Assembly: GCA_018372435.1 (NCBI GenBank)
Contig: JAHAJA010000011.1
Span: 32,293 to 96,292, forward strand
Reading direction: 5' to 3'
DNA: 64,000 nt
Source: Clostridiales bacterium
GTDB taxonomy: Bacteria > Bacillota > Clostridia > Lachnospirales > Lachnospiraceae
Shown here: positions 8,547-16,574 of the stretch, one piece after another
How the letters are laid out: each line of letters opens with the position of its first letter
How positions within the stretch are numbered: position 1 is the stretch's first letter
The notes under the pieces: model-generated
Databases searched by the model: none
The model's input: the letters and a program-made list of their open reading frames with translations, nothing else
Told to the model about the DNA's origin: nothing
Position numbers and translations under genes: made by a program

Positions 8547-8580
8547 GACGACAACACTAATTTAAGGTAGGTATAGAGTG

Positions 8581-8659
8581 ATGTCGATAGACTGGCTAGA
8601 CGATGCCAATTAAGGAGGTGATCGGAAAAATATACGTGAATTATGTTGTAGAAGCTTAA
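8581..8659 (+). promoter_or_regulatory. Leader of the bL25 gene with perfect anti-16S element and micro-ORFs
   Basis: AAGGAGGTGATC (8612-8623) is a 12-base exact complement of the usual 16S rRNA 3' end, yet no gene-length ORF starts after it. A 10-codon ORF (MSIDWLDDAN, 8581-8613) stops right on this element. A 7-codon GTG ORF (MNYVVEA, 8636-8659) follows it. The bL25 gene starts 45 bases later with its own ribosome site. This looks like a translational control leader, but that is inference. Confidence 0.4.
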
Positions 8660-8703
8660 ATAAAAAACAAGATGGTGTAATCCATAAAAACAGGAGGTCA
8701 ATT

Positions 8704-9255
8704 ATGAATATTTTAAATGCAGAAATCAGAAGTCCAAACCTAAAGGCAAAAGGTGTAAGAAAGAAAGGATTCGTTCCAGGTTGTATATATGGTCCAAAAC
8801 TTGTAGAGTCCTTATCTCTTCAATTCAATAAAAGTGATATCATTCAGTTACTTAAGAGAAAGAGTAAAGGAAATACGCTTATGATTGATATAAATGGAGA
8901 AAAAATGGTTGCTTTATTAGATGAAGTATCAATGAATACACTAAAGCATGAAGTAGAACATATTAGCTTCCATGCGCTAGATTTAGAACAAAAAGTACTT
9001 TGCAGTGCCAATATAATATTAAATAACAAGGATAAGGTTAGTGGAATAATAGAACAAGTAATGTATGAAATACCATACAAAGCGTTTCCAGTTGATATAG
9101 TGGATTCTATAACTATTGAAATGGAAGGAATACAAATTGGAGATAAGATAACAGTAGCCGATGTTGAGTTCCCTCAACAAGACAAGATCGAATTGGCTGT
9201 TAACGAAGATAGTATGATTTTAAAAGTAGTTGATAAAAAACTAGCAGCCGTGTAA
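8704..9255 (+). CDS. rplY: Large ribosomal subunit protein bL25 (Ctc form)
   Basis: A 183-residue protein with the bL25 5S-rRNA-binding domain first (KGVRKKGFVPGCIYG is the hallmark) and a C-terminal TL5/Ctc beta domain (about residues 95-183). It binds 5S rRNA in the central protuberance of the 50S subunit; the Ctc form is often stress-induced. The start ATG has AGGAGG. It is somewhat shorter than many Ctc proteins (about 200 residues) but complete. It stands alone behind an unusual leader. Confidence 0.9.
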   Translation: MNILNAEIRSPNLKAKGVRKKGFVPGCIYGPKLVESLSLQFNKSDIIQLLKRKSKGNTLMIDINGEKMVALLDEVSMNTLKHEVEHISFHALDLEQKVLCSANIILNNKDKVSGIIEQVMYEIPYKAFPVDIVDSITIEMEGIQIGDKITVADVEFPQQDKIELAVNEDSMILKVVDKKLAAV

Positions 9256-9310
9256 ATAGGTTAAAAAACGACAAATTTTTATCCTATTTAAGCATATCAA
9301 TTTCTAATAA

Positions 9311-9372
9311 AATCTTTATAATAAAGATTGATAGTACAAATGAAAAGCTATCGACACTGAATCCGGATTCAG
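9311..9372 (+). promoter_or_regulatory. Two palindromes upstream of the secreted phosphoesterase
   Basis: AATCTTTA-TAA-TAAAGATT (9311-9329) is a perfect 8-bp inverted repeat with a 3-base spacer. CTGAATCCGGATTCAG (9357-9372) is a perfect 16-bp palindrome ending 15 bases before the start codon. The second overlaps the ribosome-site region and could be an operator or an mRNA hairpin that masks initiation. No regulator gene is adjacent. Confidence 0.4.
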
Positions 9373-9387
9373 AAGATTGGAGGGTTT

Positions 9388-11043
9388 ATGAGAAGAAGTA
9401 TAAGATACTTTTTAGCTTATCTACTTGTGCTTTGTATGATTGTGGCAGTATTACAATTACCTACTGCCACAATAAGTGCAAAGTCTGCAAAAGCTACATT
9501 AACATATGAATTCACAGGTGAAGATGCCTCTACTCCTGGATATGCTGAAGGTGCTATTCGTCTGAAATCAACTACAGATGGAGATTACTATCTGTATTGG
9601 GCAAACGATATAAAAGCCTTAAGCGGTTATTACGAGATTTCAAAGTTGTCAATAAAAAAAGGTAAAACGGGTATATTTACATTTGAAAATCATACAGCAA
9701 TCCCAGCAGATGCAACAAAAGTAATTGCTGTAGAAGCTTCAAAAGCGAAAGATAATGTAAAAGTAAAAGATGCAGTAGCAGTGTATACATTACCAAAGAA
9801 TAAATTAATTGGATTCAAGTCAACACAAGCGTTGTATTCATTTAGTTCCTATTCTGATATTCATATTGATGAAGAAAAGTATGGTGAAACACCAGCATAT
9901 TGGTGGATGCACTCAGAACAACACTGGGCTCAAGCACTTCAATATTCAGTTGATAAGAAGGTTGATTTTATTGTTTCTTCTGGCGATCAAGTAACGAATG
10001 CTAAATTAGCAAACCTTGAGACTGAATGGAAAGCATATCAATATATCTTATCAGATTCTGATTATGTAAATCCTATTTGGGAATCAGGTGGGAATCATGA
10101 AGTGAGAATCGATGGTGCAGTAGCTGAAGAATTAAAATCATATGTTGCAAATACTGGACTTGATAGTACTGCAGATACACTGAATAGTGGGAAATCTTAT
10201 TACACTATGACAGAGCCAACGACAGGTGACGTTTTCATATTCATGTCTTTAGAAGGCGGTTACAGACCTGCCCAATATGATGAATTTACGGATAAACAAT
10301 TAGATTGGTTAGAAGAGGTGCTTGCTGAGAATTATGGTAAAGGGAAGAATATCTATCTTATACAACATGCTTTGATTTCAAGATATGGAGCAGGTGATGA
10401 CGCAGATAATCCATATTATAGTGGATCAATTAATCCAGATTTACCATCAGCAAAACGTTTTGTATCTATAATCGAGAAACATCCTGATATTGTTTGGATT
10501 TCAGGACATACACATGAAGCTTATCAATTAGGATATAACTATTCAAATAACGCTGGAACTTCTTGTAATATGATACATAATAGTTCAGTTGGAAATCCAA
10601 CTCATATTAGTTCAACAGGTCATGCACTAGATTATGCATTTAATGAAGACCTATCACAAGGTTATTATGTTGAAACTTTTGAAAATGCAATTATTTTCAA
10701 TGGAGCTAATGTATGTGATCAAAAGATCTATCCGGCATATAGCTATATTATAAGTGGCAATACAAAACAAGTATCTACAGGTGCAACTGCAGAATTTACT
10801 TGGGTTGATACTGATGTGACACCAGCTATGTTAAATTCTGTACTAGCTAATGTTAAAACAATGTTAGGTATTGAATATAGGTATAGTTCTTATGATCAAT
10901 ACCAAACTCTTAAGAAATGTTATTATGATTACAAAGATAGTAATACAAAAGAGATGACTGCAAGTAATCGCAAGATGGTATATAGTATGATTACTTCTTA
11001 TATTAAGAGTTTACAAGCAATTATCAAAGTAGTTCCCCGATAA
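9388..11043 (+). CDS. Secreted calcineurin-like metallophosphoesterase
   Basis: A 551-residue protein with an N-terminal signal peptide (basic start, hydrophobic 8-25, probable cleavage near ATISAKSA). Residues 35-135 form an all-beta domain. The metallophosphoesterase core shows the ordered motifs SDIHID (D157, H159), SSGDQVT, SGGNHEV, IQHA and ISGHTHEA (H374, H376), which bind two metal ions and hydrolyse a phospho(di)ester. A C-terminal region of about 90 residues (from about 460) is helical and has no sorting motif I can see. The gene is monocistronic, with a terminator behind it. The substrate is unknown; scavenging extracellular phosphoesters is likely. Confidence 0.88.
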   Translation: MRRSIRYFLAYLLVLCMIVAVLQLPTATISAKSAKATLTYEFTGEDASTPGYAEGAIRLKSTTDGDYYLYWANDIKALSGYYEISKLSIKKGKTGIFTFENHTAIPADATKVIAVEASKAKDNVKVKDAVAVYTLPKNKLIGFKSTQALYSFSSYSDIHIDEEKYGETPAYWWMHSEQHWAQALQYSVDKKVDFIVSSGDQVTNAKLANLETEWKAYQYILSDSDYVNPIWESGGNHEVRIDGAVAEELKSYVANTGLDSTADTLNSGKSYYTMTEPTTGDVFIFMSLEGGYRPAQYDEFTDKQLDWLEEVLAENYGKGKNIYLIQHALISRYGAGDDADNPYYSGSINPDLPSAKRFVSIIEKHPDIVWISGHTHEAYQLGYNYSNNAGTSCNMIHNSSVGNPTHISSTGHALDYAFNEDLSQGYYVETFENAIIFNGANVCDQKIYPAYSYIISGNTKQVSTGATAEFTWVDTDVTPAMLNSVLANVKTMLGIEYRYSSYDQYQTLKKCYYDYKDSNTKEMTASNRKMVYSMITSYIKSLQAIIKVVPR

Positions 11044-11090
11044 CTATATAGATATTTAATTTGCAATTATCCTATAATAATCACATTTTG

Positions 11091-11137
11091 ATTCATCACG
11101 CAACTCTCCCCCAATTGAGATTGCGTGATGAATTTTT
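11091..11137 (+). terminator. Rho-independent terminator after the metallophosphoesterase gene
   Basis: A perfect 13-bp stem (ATTCATCACGCAA / TTGCGTGATGAAT) with a 17-base loop is followed by TTTTT. Confidence 0.85.
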
Positions 11138-11255
11138 ATGTAAAAGGGTCACTATAGCGTGCACCCGCTTAAAAAGCTATGTTCTTCTAACGGATAGGTT
11201 TTTCTAATTTGACAGACAATATGGTGGGTGTTACCATAATTGTGGAGGTGAACAT

Positions 11256-12089
11256 ATGGGCTATGTATATGAAAAAGTTACATATAATAAGAATATTCCA
11301 GCTAAAATATTAATGCAAGATAAGCCAGGAGGAAGGTGTAATACAACCCTTCATTGGCATAAGGAAATCGAAATTGTATATATGATACATGGGTGCTTGC
11401 ATGTTAAAATCAATGGACACGAAAGTGAGATTAGAGACGGTGAATTCTATCTATGTAATAGTGAAGAGGTTCATATTACACGTGTTGATGATATGAAGGC
11501 AAACTATACCTATCTAGTAATTCTATTATCTTATACGGAGATAAAGAGATTTGCTCCCGACATTGACGATTTTATTTTTCAAGTTACACATTCCGATTCA
11601 TCGTATCAACAGATAAAAAGGCAGATATTGAATCTATTAGGTACTTTGAAATCAACAGATCCGTATATTTTTCTTGTACAAGATTGTTATCTTCGTACAA
11701 TCTATCATACTTTATTATCAGAGTGTAGAACATCAAAAGGTGCAAGAGGATATATTAAGACGACTGTTAAAATTGCTCATGCAAAACAGATTATTGAATA
11801 TATTAATCAAAATTATCGTGAAAAGATAACATTAGACGATGTGGCGCAGGAGGTCGGTTTTTCTTCCCAATACCTTTCTAAATATTTTAAGAATATTACA
11901 GGTTATAGCTTTATACAGTATCTTTTAAAAGTGCGATTAGAGCATGCGTTAAAGGATATGATGAATAAAAATCTATCTGTGACAGATGCTGCATACGACA
12001 ATGGATTTACGAATGTAAAATCATTTATTACAACTTGTAAAAAAGCTTATGGCGTAACACCAGGTCATTATAAGAAAAAGGATACGTAG
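11256..12089 (+). CDS. AraC family regulator with cupin-type sensor domain
   Basis: 277 residues, start ATG after GGAGGTG. The N-terminal half has a cupin fold signature (LHWHKEIEIVYMIHGCLHVKING, then GEFYLCNSEEVH). The C-terminal 100 residues carry the two helix-turn-helix motifs of AraC proteins (ITLDDVAQEVGFSSQYLSKYFK and LSVTDAAYDNGFTNVKSFITTCKKAYGVTPGHYKK). It probably responds to a sugar or oligosaccharide. No target gene is adjacent on its own strand; it converges with another AraC gene. Confidence 0.88.
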   Translation: MGYVYEKVTYNKNIPAKILMQDKPGGRCNTTLHWHKEIEIVYMIHGCLHVKINGHESEIRDGEFYLCNSEEVHITRVDDMKANYTYLVILLSYTEIKRFAPDIDDFIFQVTHSDSSYQQIKRQILNLLGTLKSTDPYIFLVQDCYLRTIYHTLLSECRTSKGARGYIKTTVKIAHAKQIIEYINQNYREKITLDDVAQEVGFSSQYLSKYFKNITGYSFIQYLLKVRLEHALKDMMNKNLSVTDAAYDNGFTNVKSFITTCKKAYGVTPGHYKKKDT

Positions 12090-12120
12090 TACTAATTTTA
12101 TAGCACTACGTATCCTTTTT
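12075..12120. terminator. Bidirectional terminator between two AraC genes
   Basis: A perfect 16-bp stem (AAAAAGGATACGTAGT / ACTACGTATCCTTTTT) with a 14-base loop carries A and T tracts on both sides. It overlaps the 3' end of the + strand gene and serves both convergent genes. Confidence 0.88.
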
Positions 12121-12133
12121 CTTATAGTTGTTT

Positions 12134-12913
12134 TCAATGCTTATTACGGTAATTTGCTGGTGTTATACCTGCAATCTGTTTGAATTGCCGATAAAAGTGT
12201 ACTTCGCTTGCGTAGCCGCAGATTTCTGAAATCTGTTCAAGGGTCAGGTTACTTGTACGGATCATGTGTTTGGCATACTCAACACGCATACGGATAAAAT
12301 CCTTCTGGAAGGAAATACCGAACATAGCTGTATATAGATGTTGAAAGTAAGACTCGCTTATGCCGAGTTTCTTTGCTTCCTCTCTGATAAGATGCTTACT
12401 GGTGACAGAATTCTGCAATTCTAAGCGAAGAGATTGTAATTCATTCTGAAAAGGAAGGGACTTCTTTTGTTGTTCACGGTTTTTATATGCAGATAGCAGA
12501 TGATGCAACAAAACAGAAAAAAGAGCATCTATATTCTGAGTCCTGTATTCAGGCTGAGTATAAGAATTTTCCCAGAGAAGCTGCTGGATAAAAAAGGTCA
12601 AGGTTTCTGGATTATCAATGGGAAAAGGGGTGTTTGCAATTGACTCGATTTCCTTTAAATATATATTGTCTGAGATAGAAAAATGTAGCCAATCATCTGA
12701 GTAACTTCCTTCTGGATTACTATAAGAGTATGGTGTCTGTGGTTTTACAAGTATAGCATGATTAGGTGCTACAGTATACTCTTTATCGCCAATATGAAAG
12801 ATTCCTTCCGATTTAATGATTAGGATTACATAGTGCATAAGACCTTCAGGTCGTGACATAAAAAAAGTACTGGGGTGTCTGGTTCTACAACCACCTTTTA
12901 GAATTTGAATCAT
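12134..12913 (-). CDS. AraC family regulator of the GH88/DUF2264 pair
   Basis: The start is taken at 12913 (ATG behind GAAAGAGGTG), giving 259 residues; a longer frame to 13036 has a hydrophobic, AT-rich and improbable extension. An N-terminal AraC-binding cupin domain (IFHIGDKEYTVAPNHAILVKP) is followed by a C-terminal double helix-turn-helix (NLTLEQISEICGYASEVHFYRQFKQIAGITPANYR). The gene is divergent from GH88 and DUF2264, so it most likely activates them when the glycan's uronate-containing products are present. Confidence 0.85.
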   Translation of the reverse strand: MIQILKGGCRTRHPSTFFMSRPEGLMHYVILIIKSEGIFHIGDKEYTVAPNHAILVKPQTPYSYSNPEGSYSDDWLHFSISDNIYLKEIESIANTPFPIDNPETLTFFIQQLLWENSYTQPEYRTQNIDALFSVLLHHLLSAYKNREQQKKSLPFQNELQSLRLELQNSVTSKHLIREEAKKLGISESYFQHLYTAMFGISFQKDFIRMRVEYAKHMIRTSNLTLEQISEICGYASEVHFYRQFKQIAGITPANYRNKH

Positions 12914-13071
12914 TGTATTCACCTCTTTCAAAATAGCAGGATATGTTAGTTTTTGTGTAGTATACGATATTATTTTTATAATGTCAATTATGTAAAATAT
13001 AATTGTAATGATATGGCTTCCTTTGTGCAACTTCATGGCAATTATTTATTTGGCACTTAGGATAGTTAACC

Positions 13072-13101
13072 CACTGTATAGAACAATTGTACAGTATATA
13101 A
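13072..13101 (+). promoter_or_regulatory. Promoter region of the GH88 operon with inverted repeat
   Basis: A perfect TATAAT (13096-13101) lies 29 bases before the GH88 start, without a convincing -35. An inverted repeat ACTGTA-N11-TACAGT (13072-13094) covers where the -35 should be, consistent with an activator-dependent promoter used by the divergent AraC protein. Confidence 0.4.
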
Positions 13102-13129
13102 TATATTTGTATAAAGGAGAAAGAATATA

Positions 13130-14251
13130 ATGAATGAAAAAATTTGGTTGCAGGAAACATCAGAAAAGATTAAGGAAAAAATGCGTAAGGTAGCAGAGAG
13201 GAACCAGAATAATATTCCGTATACTACAGTAGATGGACTGTATGATGACTGGACAGAAAAGGATATCTGCTGGTGGACCAATGGATTCTGGGGAGGAATG
13301 ATGTGGCAGCTTTACAACGCAACAAAAGACGAGCTGTATAAGGAGATTGCCGAAAGATCTGAATTAAAGTTAGATGAGAATCTATTAACTTCACGAGGTA
13401 TGGATCATGATAGTGGTTTTAAGTGGCTTCCAACTGCAGTTGCAAATTATCAGTTAACTGGGAATAAACAGTCCTATAATCGTGGGATTTTAGCGGCAGA
13501 TAATCTTGCTGGGAGATTCAATCTAGCAGGAAATTTTATACGTGCATGGAATGATAATGATGAAGGTAATAGATCAGGATGGGCAATTATAGACTGTATG
13601 ATGAATCTGCCACTCTTGTATTGGGCTTATCAAGAGACACAGGATCCAAGATACTTACATATTGCACATGCACATGCAGATACTGTAATGGAGCATTTTA
13701 TTCGTGAGGATGGATCTGTAAAGCATATAGTGGAATTTAATCCAAGTTCAGGTGAATATGTAGGGGATTTTGGTGGACAGGGTTATGGACAAGGGTCTTC
13801 ATGGACCAGAGGACAGAGCTGGGCACTTTATGGATTTGCCTTAAGCTATCTTCATACAAAAGAAGAAAAATATCTGGATTGTGCTTGTAAAGTGGCAGAT
13901 TATTTTCTATCCAATATTCCAGAGACAGGATTGATTCCAGTAGACTTCAGACAACCTGAGGATTGTAGGTTAGAAGATTCTACAGCAGCAGCTATAGCTG
14001 CCTGCGGACTGTTAGAACTGGAGAAAGTAGTTAAAGAGGAAAAGAAGAGTGTTTACCGTGAAGCCGCTATTCATATGCTGAGAGCATTGACTGAAAGTCG
14101 TTGTAACTGGAGCATGGAGTGCGATAATATTGTAGAAAAATGTACAGCCGCTTTTCATGATGATAAGCATGAATTTGCAATTATCTATGGCGATTATTAT
14201 TTTATTGAAGCGATTTGGAAATTAACTGGACAGGAATTGTTTATCTGGTAG
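13130..14251 (+). CDS. Unsaturated glucuronyl hydrolase (GH88)
   Basis: A 373-residue (alpha/alpha)6-barrel type enzyme. Signatures are WWTNGFWGGMMWQLY, TSRGMDHDSGFKWLP (first catalytic Asp region), GWAIIDCMMNLPLLYWA (second Asp region), QGSSWTRGQSWALYGFALSY and LEDSTAAAIAACGLLEL. The family hydrates the unsaturated uronic acid left at the non-reducing end of oligosaccharides by polysaccharide lyases, releasing it. The related family GH105 is the main alternative, but the DHDSGF and QGSSWTRGQ motifs favour GH88. No signal peptide, so it is cytoplasmic. It is followed after 20 bases by a DUF2264 gene and lies divergent from an AraC regulator. Confidence 0.88.
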   Translation: MNEKIWLQETSEKIKEKMRKVAERNQNNIPYTTVDGLYDDWTEKDICWWTNGFWGGMMWQLYNATKDELYKEIAERSELKLDENLLTSRGMDHDSGFKWLPTAVANYQLTGNKQSYNRGILAADNLAGRFNLAGNFIRAWNDNDEGNRSGWAIIDCMMNLPLLYWAYQETQDPRYLHIAHAHADTVMEHFIREDGSVKHIVEFNPSSGEYVGDFGGQGYGQGSSWTRGQSWALYGFALSYLHTKEEKYLDCACKVADYFLSNIPETGLIPVDFRQPEDCRLEDSTAAAIAACGLLELEKVVKEEKKSVYREAAIHMLRALTESRCNWSMECDNIVEKCTAAFHDDKHEFAIIYGDYYFIEAIWKLTGQELFIW

Positions 14252-14271
14252 TTGAAGGAGGCAGAAAAATC

Positions 14272-16359
14272 ATGATATTTGAACCTAAAACAGTGGATTA
14301 TGAACGTAGTCCATATACAGGGATGACTAGAGAAAGCTGGATAGAGGCAGGGGAATTTCTATTACAGGGAATATTTCAGCATATTAAGGAATTTGAAGCA
14401 CCAATTGTAATGCCAAGAAAAGAAACAGAGATTACTTATCCACATCTTCATGCACCAGAGGCTACGCAGGAAGCAGAGCGCAAGGCTGAGATGTTTGAAG
14501 GACTAACGAGATCCTTTTTTATTGCAGCGCCCTTAGTTCACATTAAACCAGAACTGCGTATATGCAATTATTCGATAGCTGAATATTATAAGCAACAGAT
14601 ACTTCGTTCCTGTACGAAAGGGGATCCAATCTGTGTGGGAAGTTACGAGCAGTTGCAAGAGATCACAAATTATGCGGATCCATTTAGGGCATTTCAACAG
14701 ACGGTTGAAACCTGTGCACTTGTCATTGGCCTTTGGTTAAGCAAGAATGTAATCTGGGATACCTATACAAAAGAAGAAAAGGACAAGGTAGCAACCTTCT
14801 TATCCAGTTTTGCACACGCGAACACGGTTCCACAGAACTGGCGATTATTTAACATGTTGGATCTGGCATTCTTACATATGGAGGGATATCCAATTGATAA
14901 GGAAATAATGCTAGATCATGCACAGGCAATTCTAAATTATTATGTAGGTGATGGCTGGTATCGAGATGGACAATCCTTTGATTACTATTCCTGTTGGGCA
15001 TTTAATCTATATGCTCCTTTGTGGAATCAATGGTATGGATATGAGAACGAACCAGAGCTGGCAAGAAGATTTGAGGAGCATTCCAATAAATTAATGGAGA
15101 CCTATGCAGATTTCTTTGATAGAGATGGTTTCACGAATATGTGGGGTAGAAGTAATATATACCGCAATGCCGCAACAAGTGCTTTTGATGGTAATCTGTT
15201 TCTGAATAATCCTACAGTAGACCCAGGATTAGCAAGAAGAATTTCATCTGGTTCGCTGATGCAATTTTTATCCAGAGAAGATTTTTTATATAAGGGAATT
15301 CCGACTTTGGGATTTTATGGGCAGTTTAATCCACTGGTACAGGGATATTCCTGCGCGGAATCTCCTTTCTGGCTTGGAAAGGCATTTTTATGTCTACACT
15401 TGCCAGAAGACCATCCGTTTTGGACAGCCAAAGAAAACAATGGTACATGGGAGAAGTTGCAGAAGGGTGAAGTACGTTGTACTGTCCTAGATGGACCTGC
15501 TCTTTGCTTTTCCAATCATGAAGCAAATGGTGAGACGATTTTACGAAGTGGAAAGATTGTTAAGGACCGAGGTGACGAACATGGTATGTGGAATTATTCT
15601 AAGCTATCCTTTAATACCAAATACCCATGGGAAGCAACTCCTATTCTTGATAAAGCTGGAAATCAAGTAATAAGTAAAGAGGTAGAGTCTCAGCAGTATG
15701 TGCTAAAAGATATTACAACAGGTGAGCTTGACAAATGTAATGTAACCTTCTGGAGCGGTGAAAGAGAGAAGGTTTTATACCGAAGACAGTTCTTTTCCTA
15801 TGATTTAAAGAGGGAGACACATTGGATACAGGCTATGAATCTGGCAGACTTTACAGTGCCATATGGAATTATGCGTGTTGATAAAATGAGGTTTCACCGT
15901 CATCCAGTAGCTCTGACACTGGGTGCATATGGTTTCCCGGATAATGAAACAGAGATTACGGAACGTACAAATGGATCTGCTAAGGCTATTATATTAAAGG
16001 GAACAGATTTTACTGGAAGAGAAAAACAGCTTGCCATGACAATATTCTGGGGATGGAATAGTATTGATTATATGAGAAGTATTGGTACTAATCCAGATTC
16101 GGAAAAATCAATTATAGTCTATGCAGCGACAGAGAGAAAGAAGCAGTATGGAAGCTATGAGCCATATGTACTGATTTCACAAGTTATTACAAAAGAAAGC
16201 CATGAAGATTTTACAGAGGAAGAATTATTCCCGATTAAGGAGATTAACTGCGAAGACAGTACACAAACTGGTGCGTATGGCACAACAACGATTACACTTA
16301 AAGATGGTACTGTAAGAAGGATTAATTTTGAGGGGTTAGAAGGAAGGTTAAGTCTATAA
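14272..16359 (+). CDS. DUF2264 family glycan-degrading protein
   Basis: ATG 14272 behind AAGGAGG gives 695 residues; an upstream in-frame ATG at 14215 lies within GH88 and lacks a ribosome site. The N-terminal 400 residues form an alpha-helical toroid (NWRLFNMLDLAFLHMEG, YYVGDGWYRDGQSFDYYSCWAFN, FWGRSN-like WGRSNIYRNAATSAF); the C-terminal part is beta-rich. This matches DUF2264 (PF10022), whose members occur with lyases and GH88/GH105 enzymes. As I recall, CAZy now places characterised relatives among beta-glucuronidases (GH154), but I cannot check this. No signal peptide. It probably works with GH88 on an imported uronate-containing oligosaccharide. Confidence 0.85.
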   Translation: MIFEPKTVDYERSPYTGMTRESWIEAGEFLLQGIFQHIKEFEAPIVMPRKETEITYPHLHAPEATQEAERKAEMFEGLTRSFFIAAPLVHIKPELRICNYSIAEYYKQQILRSCTKGDPICVGSYEQLQEITNYADPFRAFQQTVETCALVIGLWLSKNVIWDTYTKEEKDKVATFLSSFAHANTVPQNWRLFNMLDLAFLHMEGYPIDKEIMLDHAQAILNYYVGDGWYRDGQSFDYYSCWAFNLYAPLWNQWYGYENEPELARRFEEHSNKLMETYADFFDRDGFTNMWGRSNIYRNAATSAFDGNLFLNNPTVDPGLARRISSGSLMQFLSREDFLYKGIPTLGFYGQFNPLVQGYSCAESPFWLGKAFLCLHLPEDHPFWTAKENNGTWEKLQKGEVRCTVLDGPALCFSNHEANGETILRSGKIVKDRGDEHGMWNYSKLSFNTKYPWEATPILDKAGNQVISKEVESQQYVLKDITTGELDKCNVTFWSGEREKVLYRRQFFSYDLKRETHWIQAMNLADFTVPYGIMRVDKMRFHRHPVALTLGAYGFPDNETEITERTNGSAKAIILKGTDFTGREKQLAMTIFWGWNSIDYMRSIGTNPDSEKSIIVYAATERKKQYGSYEPYVLISQVITKESHEDFTEEELFPIKEINCEDSTQTGAYGTTTITLKDGTVRRINFEGLEGRLSL

Positions 16360-16450
16360 GATAGAATATATTATATTAAATTGGCAGCAGCAAAGATATG
16401 AAAAAACATGATGTAACCAATCGTAATCATGGCATACTAATTGCAAGCAT

Positions 16451-16485
16451 AAAGTTCGGGGATTATTTATTCCCCGAACTTTTTA
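16451..16485 (+). terminator. Rho-independent terminator after the GH88-DUF2264 operon
   Basis: A perfect 12-bp stem (AAAGTTCGGGGA / TCCCCGAACTTT) with an 8-base AT loop and a T tract. Confidence 0.88.
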
Positions 16486-16574
16486 TAACTCTTGCCCATA
16501 TTAGGGTCATATATTCTGAATATAGAATGTTATTGTAGTTGTTTTCTGTTCTCAGTTTTTAGTATAAATAGTAG

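Noticed and set aside
13130..14251. Assignment of the GH88 protein to GH105 (unsaturated rhamnogalacturonyl hydrolase).
   Set aside because: The DHDSGF and QGSSWTRGQ motifs fit GH88 better, and no rhamnogalacturonan genes are nearby. A profile search would settle it.
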